This document shows positions 49,860-57,393 of a stretch of 64,000 nt of DNA, piece after piece. Position 1 is the stretch's first letter. Each line of letters opens with the position of its first letter. The notes under the pieces were generated by a model, which worked only from the letters and a program-made list of their open reading frames with translations, was not told the origin of the DNA and made no database searches. This DNA comes from Peterkaempfera bronchialis (lineage in GTDB: Bacteria > Actinomycetota > Actinomycetes > Streptomycetales > Streptomycetaceae). The DNA lies in the NCBI RefSeq assembly GCF_003258605.2, contig NZ_CP031264.1, positions 4,154,001 through 4,218,000 on the forward strand, written 5' to 3'. The position numbers and the translations under genes are program-made.

Positions 49860-50300
49860 GGTGCTGCGTGGGTGGTTGGGGTTGTTGGGCTGGTGCGGGT
49901 GTCGGCCGGTCCGGGGTGGGGGGTCCCGGACGTCCGGTGCTCGCCGGTGTCCCCCTGCGCTCGTTCCTCGCTCCGGGGGAACCGTCGGCATCCTCCTGAG
50001 TGTCCGGGACCCCCCACCCCTACCCGTCCGCCACCCTCCGCCCGGTGGGGGGAAGGTCTGTCCGTGCGTGGCTGGGGTGGTGTTCCCCGTCTAGCTGTCT
50101 GCCCCTGCTCCTGGGCGGAGGGTCTGTGCGTGGGTGGGGTGTTCCCCGTCTCTGTGTCTGCCCTCTGCGGCCGGGGGGAGGGTTTGTCCGTGGGGGGCTG
50201 GGGTGATTCCCCCCGCTCTCTCTGTCTGTCCTCTGCGGCCGGAGGGGAGGTCTGTCCTTGGGGGGCTGGTGTGGGTGGGTTGGTGCCGGGATGTTTACAG
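49860..50300. repeat. Repeat-rich gap after galK
   Basis: The 605-bp space 49824-50428 has no supported gene. Bases 49860-49910 repeat 16888-16938 exactly. From 50047 to about 50290 run four imperfect copies of a 60-68 bp unit containing GGTCTGTCCGTG, a GGCTGGGGTG stretch and CTGTCTGCC; their GGTCTG/GGTTTG cores lie at 50055, 50121, 50181 and 50249. The last part holds a small hairpin (50306-50322) and presumably the promoter of the next gene. Confidence 0.85.
49911..50046. mobile_element. MITE-like 136-bp insertion
   Basis: Compared with the copy at 16888-16978, 136 bp are inserted exactly between CGGCCGGT and six G. The insert is bounded by CCGGT on both sides (49906-49910 and 50042-50046), as a 5-bp target duplication would be. 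Inside is a perfect 19-bp inverted repeat (49913-49931 with 50002-50020, arms GGGGTGGGGGGTCCCGGAC and its complement) and an imperfect inner stem. There is no open frame. Classification as a MITE is inference. Confidence 0.55.
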
Positions 50301-50428
50301 AATCCCCACCGATGTCGGGGTCGTGCCCGTACGCTGATTCCCGGTGCCGGTGGGGGCCGGCGCTGGGGGGCGAGTCGGCTTTGTAGGGGATCTTCCGTCT
50401 GCCGAGCCCCCGGGGTAGGGGGTTTACC

Positions 50429-50701
50429 GTGGGGCGGATTCGTGTCCTGGTGGTCGATGGCCACCGCATCTTTGCCGAGGCGCCGGCTGCCGGGCCCGAT
50501 GTGGATGTCGAGGGCGAGCAGGTGCTGCGCTGCTTGGTGGCGGGGCTGGGGAGGGACCGGTTGTACCTCTCGCCGCACACGGTGCGTACCCATATGCAGA
50601 ACGTCCTGGGCAGACTCGGCGTGCACTCCACGCTGGCCGCGGTGGCGTCGGCGCGGCGGGCCGGTGTCGGGCCCGCCGAGGCCGTCCCGGTCGGCGGTTG
50701 A
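50429..50701 (+). pseudogene. Miniaturised LuxR-type response regulator (internal deletions)
   Basis: 90 residues from GTG 50429. The start (IRVLVVDGHRIFAEA) is the first strand of a receiver domain, and the end (GEQVLRCLVAGLGRDRLYLS then PHTVRTHMQNVLGRLGVHST) is a LuxR HTH. The receiver body, including the phospho-Asp, is missing, and the HTH lacks about four residues between GLGRD and RLYLSP where the family usually has AIAE-like residues. Both losses keep frame. Either a decayed gene or a small DNA-binding remnant. Next downstream is the CapD-like gene. Confidence 0.7.
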
Positions 50702-50741
50702 CCGGGAACCCCTCCGTCAGGTCACGGAATCGGAGAGACAT

Positions 50742-52253
50742 ATGTCGCCATCCACCAGTCGGAAGAGCGTGGCCGGGGTCCTGCGGACCCTGGTGGTCGG
50801 GGCGGGCTCGGCGGGGTCCGCGCTGGTCCGGGATCTGGTCCGTACTCCCGAGTTCGGGCTTGACCCGGTCGGGGTGCTGGACGACGACCCGGGCAAGATC
50901 GGGACTGTGCTGCCGGCGGGTGAGCGTACGGTGCCGGTGCTGGGGGCGCTGGAGCGGCTCACCGACCTGGCTCTGGAGCACGGGGTGCAGGTGGTGGTGC
51001 TGGCCATCCCGGGGCTGCCGCACCAGACGGTGCGGGGGCTGGCGACCGCCGCTGCGGCGGCGGGGGCTTCGGTGCGGTATCTGCCGTCGTTCCTCGCGGC
51101 GCTGCGGCGGGAGGTGGTCGGCTCGGATATGCGCACCCTGGATGTGAACAAGCTGATCGGCCGTCATGAGGTGCATGTGGCCTCGTCCGATGCGCGGTCG
51201 GTGATCGCCGGGCGGCGGGTGCTGGTGACCGGGGCGGGTGGGTCGATCGGCAGCGAGCTCTGCCGGCAGGTGCATGCGTTCGGGCCGAGTGAGCTGTACA
51301 TGCTGGACCATGACGAGTCCAATCTGCACCGGTTGCAGCTGGACATCTGGGGCGAGGCGCTGCTGACGGACGAGTCGCTGGTGATCGCGGACATCCGGGA
51401 TCGCCCGCGTATCCAGCAGATCTTCCGGGATCTGCGGCCGGAGGTGGTGTTCCATGCGGCGGCGCACAAGCATCTGCCGCTGCTGGAGCGCCATCCGTCG
51501 GAGGCGGTGAAGTCCAATGTGCTGGGGACGGACCATCTGGTGGAGGCGGCGCTGGCGACGGGGGTCGAGCGGTTTGTGCTGATCTCCACGGACAAGGCGG
51601 CGGATCCCACGTCGGTGCTGGGGGCGAGCAAGCGGCTGGCGGAGCTGATCGTGCAGGCCAATGCGCGGGATGCCAGGAATCTGGGGACGGGGGTCTTCTC
51701 GGCGGTGCGGTTCGGCAATGTGCTGGGGTCGCGGGGGTCGCTGCTGTCGGTGCTGGCGGAGCAGATGCGCAGCGGGGGGCCGGTGACCATCACGCATCCG
51801 GATGTGACGCGGTTCTTCATGACCATCGAGGAGGCCGTGGGGCTGGTGCTGGAGGCGGGGCGGATGGCGCGGGGTGGTGAGGTGTTCGTGCTGGACATGG
51901 GGGAGCCGGTGCGGATCGTGGATCTGGTGCACAACTTCGCGCGGCAGGTCAGCCTGGATGTGGACGATGTGGAGATCCGCTTCACCGGGTTGCGGGCCGG
52001 CGAGAAGCTCAATGAGGCGCTCTTCTCGGAGGGGGAGGAGCGGCTGCCGACGGCCCATCCGCGCATCTATGCCACGCTCGTGGGGGAGGGTGCGGGTCCG
52101 GAGGATCTGGCGGGCGGGTTGACGGGGCTGTACAAGGCGGCGGACGTCAATGCGGACGAGGAGGTGCGGCGCAGGATGGCGGTGCTGCTGCCGGGCTACC
52201 GGACGCCGGAGCCGGCGCCGGCGCTGGCCGCGCCGTATCCGGACGGTTTCTGA
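50742..52253 (+). CDS. CapD/FlaA1-like nucleotide-sugar 4,6-dehydratase/epimerase
   Basis: 503 residues, ATG with GGAGAG upstream. Two Rossmann parts: an N-terminal CoA-binding-like fold (LVVGAGSAGSALVRDLVRTP) and an extended SDR domain with VLVTGAGGSIGSELCRQV, DIRDRPRIQQIF, HAAAHKHLPLLERHP, ISTDKAADPTSVLGASK and FRAGEKLNEALFS-type end (RAGEKLNEALFSEGEE). The membrane helices of full-length WbpM/CapD are missing, so it is cytosolic. It modifies UDP-GlcNAc-type sugars for surface polysaccharide. The usual catalytic Tyr position reads Ser/Lys region as in other FlaA1-type enzymes. Confidence 0.88.
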   Translation: MSPSTSRKSVAGVLRTLVVGAGSAGSALVRDLVRTPEFGLDPVGVLDDDPGKIGTVLPAGERTVPVLGALERLTDLALEHGVQVVVLAIPGLPHQTVRGLATAAAAAGASVRYLPSFLAALRREVVGSDMRTLDVNKLIGRHEVHVASSDARSVIAGRRVLVTGAGGSIGSELCRQVHAFGPSELYMLDHDESNLHRLQLDIWGEALLTDESLVIADIRDRPRIQQIFRDLRPEVVFHAAAHKHLPLLERHPSEAVKSNVLGTDHLVEAALATGVERFVLISTDKAADPTSVLGASKRLAELIVQANARDARNLGTGVFSAVRFGNVLGSRGSLLSVLAEQMRSGGPVTITHPDVTRFFMTIEEAVGLVLEAGRMARGGEVFVLDMGEPVRIVDLVHNFARQVSLDVDDVEIRFTGLRAGEKLNEALFSEGEERLPTAHPRIYATLVGEGAGPEDLAGGLTGLYKAADVNADEEVRRRMAVLLPGYRTPEPAPALAAPYPDGF

Positions 52254-52255
52254 CG

Positions 52256-52753
52256 TCAGCCGGGGATGTTGTCGAAGGGGGCGACCAGCCGGCGCAGCAG
52301 CCCGGCGAGTTCATGGCGCTGGGTGTCGGTCAGCTCGGCCAGCAGGGCGCGTTCGTGGTCCAGCAGGCCCGCCAGCGCCTCGTCCGCGCGGTTGCGCCCG
52401 GCGTCGGTGAGCCGGACCAGCACGCCGCGCCGGTCGCCGGGGTCGGGGAGCCGCTGGACCAGGCCCTTGCCGGCCAGTCGGTCGATGCGGTTGGTCATGG
52501 TGCCCGAGGTGACCAGGGTCTGGGTGAGCAGTTGGCCCGGGGAGAGCTGGTAGGGCATGCCGGCGCGGCGGAGCGCGGTCAGGACGTCGAACTCCCAGGG
52601 CTCCAGTCCGTGCTCGGCAAAGGCGGTGCGGCGGGCCCGGTCGAGGTGGCGGGCCAGCCTGCTGACGCGGCTGAGCACCTCAAGTGGTTCCACGTCGAGG
52701 TCCGGGCGCTCTCGGCGCCATGCAGCAACCAGTCGGTCGACCTCGTCCTCCAT
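52256..52753 (-). CDS. tamR: TamR-like MarR family regulator
   Basis: 165 residues. The winged helix core is YQLSPGQLLTQTLVTSGTMT, then NRIDRLAGKGLVQRLPDPGD and RRGVLVRLTDAGRNRADEAL. An N-terminal extension (DEVDRLVAAWRRERPDLDVE) is typical of the urate/aconitate-responsive MarR subgroup. In S. coelicolor TamR represses the divergent tam gene and responds to citrate-cycle acids under oxidative stress. The same divergent arrangement and matching operators (52789-52842) are present here. Confidence 0.88.
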   Translation of the reverse strand: MEDEVDRLVAAWRRERPDLDVEPLEVLSRVSRLARHLDRARRTAFAEHGLEPWEFDVLTALRRAGMPYQLSPGQLLTQTLVTSGTMTNRIDRLAGKGLVQRLPDPGDRRGVLVRLTDAGRNRADEALAGLLDHERALLAELTDTQRHELAGLLRRLVAPFDNIPG

Positions 52754-52788
52754 GGCGATCAGTGTAGTGGTCGTGTCGACGTGAAGTC

Positions 52789-52842
52789 TCTTGACATCGA
52801 GAAAGGCCGAGGGGAGGCTGGAAGTATCTTGACGTCGAGATA
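52789..52842. promoter_or_regulatory. Two TamR-type operators in the tamR-tam gap
   Basis: TATCTTGACGTCGAGATA (52825-52842) is an 18-bp palindrome with 16 matching positions. TCTTGACATCGAGA (52789-52802) is a weaker copy with the same centre, and a third degenerate one lies near 52775-52788. The main site abuts the tam -10-like TAGTTT (52841-52846), the others lie nearer tamR, so one regulator can control both genes. Confidence 0.8.
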
Positions 52843-52855
52843 GTTTGGGGCGGTC

Positions 52856-53656
52856 ATGGCACCGTGGGATCCCGACCAGTACCTCCGCTACGAGGACGAG
52901 CGCACCCGGCCGCTCCGCGACCTCCTCGCCCGGGTCCCGGCGGAGCTGAACCCGCAGCGCATCCTGGACATCGGCTGCGGCCCGGGGAACTCCACCGCCC
53001 CGCTGGCCCTGCGCTGGCCCGACGCCAGGATCACCGGCCTGGACAACTCCCCGCAGATGCTGGAGCGGGCCCGGGCCACCCATGCCGGGCCCCATCGGGG
53101 CGGCTCCGGCAGCACCGACTACGCCGAGGCCGACGCCGGCGAATACGACCCTTCGGGTGAATCTCCGGACCTGGTGGTTTCCAATGCGCTGCTCCAGTGG
53201 GTGCCGGACCACGAGGGGGTGCTCGATCGCTGGGTCCGGGCGCTGCGGCCCGGGGGCGTGCTGGCCTTCCAGGTGCCCGGCAACTTCGGGGCGCCCAGCC
53301 ATGCGCTGCTGGCCGAGCTGCGCGGCAGTGCGCGGTGGGCGCCGCTGGTGGGCGAGGGTGCCCGCCGGGACGCCTCGGTGGGGGAGCCGGGGGAGTACCT
53401 GGAGCTGCTGGCCGGGCACGGGTGCGCGGTCGATGTCTGGGAGACCGCGTACCACCTGCTGCTGCCGGGCGAGGATCCGGTCCTGGAGTGGGTCAAGGGC
53501 ACCGCGCTGCGGCCGGTCCTCGGCGCCTTGCGGGGCGGTGACCGGGAGGCCTTCCTGGACGAGTACCGCGGCCTGCTGCGGACCGCCTATCCGGCCGGGC
53601 CGCATGGCACCGTCTTCCCGTTCCGCCGCATTTTCGTGGTTGCCAGGACTGCTTAG
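52856..53656 (+). CDS. tam: Trans-aconitate 2-methyltransferase
   Basis: 266 residues. SAM-dependent class I fold: WDPDQYLRYEDERTRPLRDL start typical of Tam, motif I ILDIGCGPGNSTAPLALRWP, DNSPQMLERAR, DLVVSNALLQWVPDHEGVL and PGGVLAFQVPGNFGAPSHAL. It methylates trans-aconitate, an aconitase inhibitor formed from cis-aconitate, relieving the citrate cycle. The stop overlaps the convergent TetR stop by 4 nt, with no terminator. Confidence 0.93.
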   Translation: MAPWDPDQYLRYEDERTRPLRDLLARVPAELNPQRILDIGCGPGNSTAPLALRWPDARITGLDNSPQMLERARATHAGPHRGGSGSTDYAEADAGEYDPSGESPDLVVSNALLQWVPDHEGVLDRWVRALRPGGVLAFQVPGNFGAPSHALLAELRGSARWAPLVGEGARRDASVGEPGEYLELLAGHGCAVDVWETAYHLLLPGEDPVLEWVKGTALRPVLGALRGGDREAFLDEYRGLLRTAYPAGPHGTVFPFRRIFVVARTA

Positions 53657-54348
53657 TTCTTGCGGTCGCCCATCAGCCGGGGGCGGCGCTCCATGCCCTC
53701 CAGGCCGTGCCAGGCCAGGTTGACCAGGTGCGCCGCGACCTCGGCCTTCTTGGGTTTGCGCACCTCCAGCCACCACTGGCCGGTCAGCGCCACCATGCCG
53801 ACCAGCATCTGCGAGTACATCGGCGCCAGCTTCGGGTCGAAGCCCCGCGACTTGAACTCCAGGCCCAGAATGTCCTCGACCTGGGTGGCGATGTCGCTGA
53901 TCAGGGAGGCGAAGGTGCCGGTGGACTGCGCCACCGGGGAGTCGCGGACCAGGATCCGGAAGCCGTCGGTGGAGGTCTCGATGTAGTCCAGCAGCGCGAA
54001 CGCCGCCTCCTCCAGCAGCACCCGGGGGTGGCCGCCGGTCAGCGCCCCGGTGACCATGTCCAGCAGCAGCTGCATCTCCCGGTCCACCACGACCGCGTAC
54101 AGCCCCTCCTTGCCGCCGAAGTGCTCGTACACCACCGGCTTGGACACGCCGGCCTTGGCCGCGATCTCCTCCACCGAGGTGCCGTCGTAGCCCCGCTCGG
54201 CGAACAGCGTGCGGCCGATGTCCAGCAGCTGCTCCCGGCGCTGCTTGCCCGTCATCCGCACCCGGCTGCCCCGCCGGGCCGGCCGCCGCTCGCGTCCCGC
54301 CGGAGGGCCGGCCGTACCGTCTGCGCTGCCGCCGCTGCTCCCGTTCAC
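53653..54348 (-). CDS. TetR family regulator next to the desaturase
   Basis: 231 residues from GTG 54348. After a basic disordered lead, the HTH is RRGYDGTSVEEIAAKAGVSK-like (ERGYDGTSVEEIAAKAGVSK) and PVVYEHFGGKEGLYAVVVDR. The C-terminal ligand domain includes VEDILGLEFKSRGFDPKLAP and GQWWLEVRKPKKAEVAAHLV. It is downstream of the desaturase on the same strand (38 bp apart), and twin palindromes stand before the desaturase, so it is the likely repressor of a lipid-desaturation unit. Confidence 0.9.
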   Translation of the reverse strand: MNGSSGGSADGTAGPPAGRERRPARRGSRVRMTGKQRREQLLDIGRTLFAERGYDGTSVEEIAAKAGVSKPVVYEHFGGKEGLYAVVVDREMQLLLDMVTGALTGGHPRVLLEEAAFALLDYIETSTDGFRILVRDSPVAQSTGTFASLISDIATQVEDILGLEFKSRGFDPKLAPMYSQMLVGMVALTGQWWLEVRKPKKAEVAAHLVNLAWHGLEGMERRPRLMGDRKN

Positions 54349-54386
54349 GTCCCCATTCTTATGCAACCGGCCAGGCGGGCGGGCGG

Positions 54387-55340
54387 TCATTCCGCGCGGC
54401 GAGACTCCACCCGCTCCCGGTTCGGCCAGCGCACGTCGCGGGCCCAGCCCGCGAGCTCGAACCAGCGGATGATCCGGGCGGAGGAGTCCAGCTGCCCCTT
54501 GAGCACCCCGTGCCGGGCGGAGGTCGGGTCGGCGTGGTGCAGGTTGTGCCATGACTCGCCGCAGGAGAGCACCGCCAGCCACCAGACGTTGCCGGACCGG
54601 TCGCGGGAGCGGAACGGGCGCCTGCCGACGGCGTGGCAGATGGAGTTGATCGACCAGGTGACGTGGTGCAGCAGTGCCATGCGGACCAGGGAGCCCCAGA
54701 AGAAGGCGGTCAGCGCGCCCTGCCAGGACCACGAGAGCACTCCGCCGACCAGCGGCGGGATCAGCAGCGAGACCAGGGTCCAGAGCGCGAACTGCCGGGA
54801 GATCCGGCGGATGTCGTCGTCCTTGATCAGGTCGGGGGCGTACTTGCGCTGGTCGGTCTGCTCCTCGTCGAACATCCATCCGAGGTGGGCCCAGAAGAGG
54901 CCCTTCAGCAGGGCAGGCACCGTCTCGCCGTAGCGCCACGGCGAGTGCGGGTCGCCCTCCTTGTCGGAGAACCGGTGGTGCTTGCGGTGGTCGGCCACCC
55001 AGCGGACCAGCGGGCCCTCGATGGCCAGGCTGCCCGCGATGGCCAGGGCGATCTTGAGCGGCCGGTTGGGCTTGAAGGAGCCATGGGTGAAGCACCGGTG
55101 GAAGCCGACGGTGATGCCATGGCAGGTCAGGAAGTACATCACCGTCATGATCACCAGGTCGCGCACTCCCACCCCCCAGCCCCAGACCACGGGGACGGCG
55201 GCGACCAGCGCCAGGAACGGCGCCACGATGAAGAGGGTGAGCGTCACTCGTTCGAGCGTGCCCTGCCGGTCGCCCCCCAGTGTGGCGAGCGGCAGCGGTT
55301 CGGCCTCGTCGGGGCGGGTATCGGCGGGCTGGATGGTCAT
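54387..55340 (-). CDS. Membrane fatty acid (acyl-CoA) desaturase
   Basis: 317 residues from ATG 55340 (ATG 55346 possible). Four helices and the three His boxes of delta-9 type desaturases are present: HRCFTH (GFHRCFTHGSFKPN), HRKHH (ADHRKHHRFSD) and HNLHH (ESWHNLHHADPTS), plus the fourth-ligand region HVTWSINSICHAVG. It introduces a double bond in acyl chains using a di-iron centre and a reductase that is not encoded here. Control by the adjacent TetR gene is likely. Confidence 0.94.
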   Translation of the reverse strand: MTIQPADTRPDEAEPLPLATLGGDRQGTLERVTLTLFIVAPFLALVAAVPVVWGWGVGVRDLVIMTVMYFLTCHGITVGFHRCFTHGSFKPNRPLKIALAIAGSLAIEGPLVRWVADHRKHHRFSDKEGDPHSPWRYGETVPALLKGLFWAHLGWMFDEEQTDQRKYAPDLIKDDDIRRISRQFALWTLVSLLIPPLVGGVLSWSWQGALTAFFWGSLVRMALLHHVTWSINSICHAVGRRPFRSRDRSGNVWWLAVLSCGESWHNLHHADPTSARHGVLKGQLDSSARIIRWFELAGWARDVRWPNRERVESRRAE

Positions 55341-55378
55341 GGGCATCCCTTGTCGGGTCGCGGGCGGGCGAGGGCACG

Positions 55379-55409
55379 CCTACGGTCGCGTAACCTACGG
55401 CATCGTAAG
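55379..55409. promoter_or_regulatory. Twin TetR-type operators before the desaturase
   Basis: CCTACGGTCGCGTAAC (55379-55394) and CCTACGGCATCGTAAG (55394-55409) are two copies of CCTACGG-N4-CGTAA placed 15 bp apart, each a near-palindrome of the CTTACG/CGTAGG type. They start 38 nt upstream of the desaturase start codon, over its presumed promoter. Confidence 0.7.
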
Positions 55410-55558
55410 TACGGCGGAGGCCCCAGGGGAAGGGCGCCTACGCCGGACGGGTCACATCCGATCGACCGGTGGCGTCGCCTCCGCAGGTGCTGTTACGGCA
55501 TAGTGGTCTCCCGGCAGGTGGCTGCCGGCGCGCTCCGCGCCGGTGCGCCCTGGCATGA

Positions 55559-55631
55559 TCCGCTGTGGTGTAACCAGGCAGCACACGGGGTTTTGGTCCC
55601 CTTGGTCCAGGTTCAAATCCTGGCAGCGGAG
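55559..55631 (+). tRNA. tRNA-Gln (anticodon TTG)
   Basis: 73 nt: acceptor TCCGCTG/CAGCGGA, D stem GTGT/GCAC, anticodon arm CGGGG-TTTTGGT-CCCCT (outer pair C:U), T arm CCAGG-TTCAAAT-CCTGG, discriminator G. Anticodon TTG reads CAA and CAG. CCA is not encoded. It precedes glmU by 130 bp. Confidence 0.96.
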
Positions 55632-55761
55632 CTTCCTTCATCCGCGCCGGCCGCCGGTATTGTCGGTCCAGCCCGGCAGGGGCCGTGGAACCGATGTTCG
55701 GTGGACCGGGTCCGCCGCCGGGACTGTCCACACCCTCCAGTGATGCCGAGGAGCCTCCCGC

Positions 55762-57264
55762 GTGAGCGCCAATTCTCCCGCCGCCGTCATCGTCCTTGCC
55801 GCGGGTGAGGGCACCCGCATGAAGTCACCGTCGCTGCCCAAGGTGCTGCACGCCATGGGCGGGCGCAGCCTGGTCGGGCATGCCGTGGCGGCGGGGCGGG
55901 AGCTGCGGCCGGGACAGCTGGTGGTGGTGGTCGGGCACCTGAAGGAGAAGGTCGCGGCGCATCTGGCCGAGGTGGACCCCGGGGTGCGCACCGCCGTCCA
56001 GGAGGAGCAGAAGGGCACCGGGCACGCGGTGCGGGTGGCGCTGGCCGCGCTGGCCGCCGACGGGGTGGCGGCGGACGGCACGGTGGTGGTGACCACCGGC
56101 GACGCGCCGCTGCTGACCGGGGAGACCCTGCGGGCGCTGGCGGACGAGCACGCGGCGCAGGGCAACGGGGTGACCGTGCTCACCGCCGTGGTGCCGGACG
56201 CCGCCGGGTACGGCCGCATCCTGCGCGACGGCGACGGCGCGGTGGCGGCGATCGTGGAGCACAAGGACGCCACCGAGGAGCAGCGGGCGGTCTCCGAGAT
56301 CAACTCGGGGGTCTTCGCCTTCGACGGCAAGCTGCTGGCGGAGGCGCTGGGGCAGCTGCGTACGGACAACAGCCAGGGTGAGGAGTATCTGACCGACACC
56401 CTGGAGATCCTGCGGGCGGCGGGGCACCGGGTGGGCGCGGTGGTCGCCGGGGACTACCGGGACATCCTGGGGATCAACGACCGGGTGCAGCTGGCGCAGG
56501 CCCGCCGGATCCTCAACGACCGGCTGCTGGAGCAGGCGATGCGGGCCGGGGTGACGGTGGTGGACCCGGCGACGACCTGGTTCGACGTCCAGGTGACCTA
56601 TGAGCCGGACGCGGTGGTGCACCCGAACACCCAGCTGCACGGCGCGACCCACCTGGGCGAGGGTGCCGAGGTGGGCCCCAACTGCACGCTGACCGACACC
56701 TCGGTGGGGGCCGGGGCGCATGTGAGCAACGCCACGGCGGACCGGGCGGAGATCGGCCCGGAGGCGTCGGTGGGCCCCTACGCGTATCTGCGGCCGGGGA
56801 CGCGGCTGGGCCGGAAGGCGAAGGCCGGCACCTATGTGGAGCTCAAGAACTCGGAGCTGGGCGAGGGCGCCAAGGTGCCGCACCTGTCGTACATCGGCGA
56901 TGCCGAGATCGGTGAGGGCAGCAACATCGGCGCGGCGTCGGTGACGGTCAACTACGACGGCGTCAACAAGCACCGCACGGTGGTCGGGGCCCACTGCCGG
57001 ACGGGTTCGGACAATATGTTCGTGGCCCCGGTGACGGTGGGGGACGGCGTCTACACGGCGGCCGGATCGGTGATCACCAAGGATGTGCCGGCGGGGGCGC
57101 TGGCGGTGGCCCGGGCGGAGCAGCGGAACATCGAGGGCTGGGTGGAGCGGCGCCGTGCGGGTACTGCGGCGGCGCAGGCAGCGGCGGCGGCCCGGGAGGC
57201 GCGGAAGGCCGGGGAGCGGGCTGCGGGAGGTCCCGGGGCGGACGCTTCCGCCACGGGCGCGTAA
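55762..57264 (+). CDS. glmU: GlmU, bifunctional GlcN-1-P acetyltransferase / GlcNAc-1-P uridyltransferase
   Basis: 500 residues from GTG 55762. The N-terminal pyrophosphorylase has [24 protein letters not shown] and the catalytic [12 protein letters not shown]. The C-terminal left-handed beta helix (about 255-450) ends with [20 protein letters not shown] and the [12 protein letters not shown] acetyl-CoA region. It makes UDP-GlcNAc for peptidoglycan. The tail is an Ala/Gly-rich extension. prs follows after 129 bp, as in many actinobacteria. Confidence 0.97.
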   Translation: MSANSPAAVIVLAAGEGTRMKSPSLPKVLHAMGGRSLVGHAVAAGRELRPGQLVVVVGHLKEKVAAHLAEVDPGVRTAVQEEQKGTGHAVRVALAALAADGVAADGTVVVTTGDAPLLTGETLRALADEHAAQGNGVTVLTAVVPDAAGYGRILRDGDGAVAAIVEHKDATEEQRAVSEINSGVFAFDGKLLAEALGQLRTDNSQGEEYLTDTLEILRAAGHRVGAVVAGDYRDILGINDRVQLAQARRILNDRLLEQAMRAGVTVVDPATTWFDVQVTYEPDAVVHPNTQLHGATHLGEGAEVGPNCTLTDTSVGAGAHVSNATADRAEIGPEASVGPYAYLRPGTRLGRKAKAGTYVELKNSELGEGAKVPHLSYIGDAEIGEGSNIGAASVTVNYDGVNKHRTVVGAHCRTGSDNMFVAPVTVGDGVYTAAGSVITKDVPAGALAVARAEQRNIEGWVERRRAGTAAAQAAAAAREARKAGERAAGGPGADASATGA

Positions 57265-57393
57265 CCTGGTGGACATGCGTGCGCTGCGGGTTCCCGATGG
57301 CTCGGCCTGCGGTGGCGTTTCCCTTTTTGAAAGGCCAGTCGCCCGGTTCTGGAGCGTGGACCCGCGTGCGGCAGCAACCGAGGAGACGGTGCA

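Noticed and set aside
49824-50428. Protein-coding frame through the repeat-rich gap, continuous with the CapD-like gene
   Set aside because: The open frame is Gly/Arg/Val/Cys low complexity made from repeats; the true start with ribosome site is at 50742.
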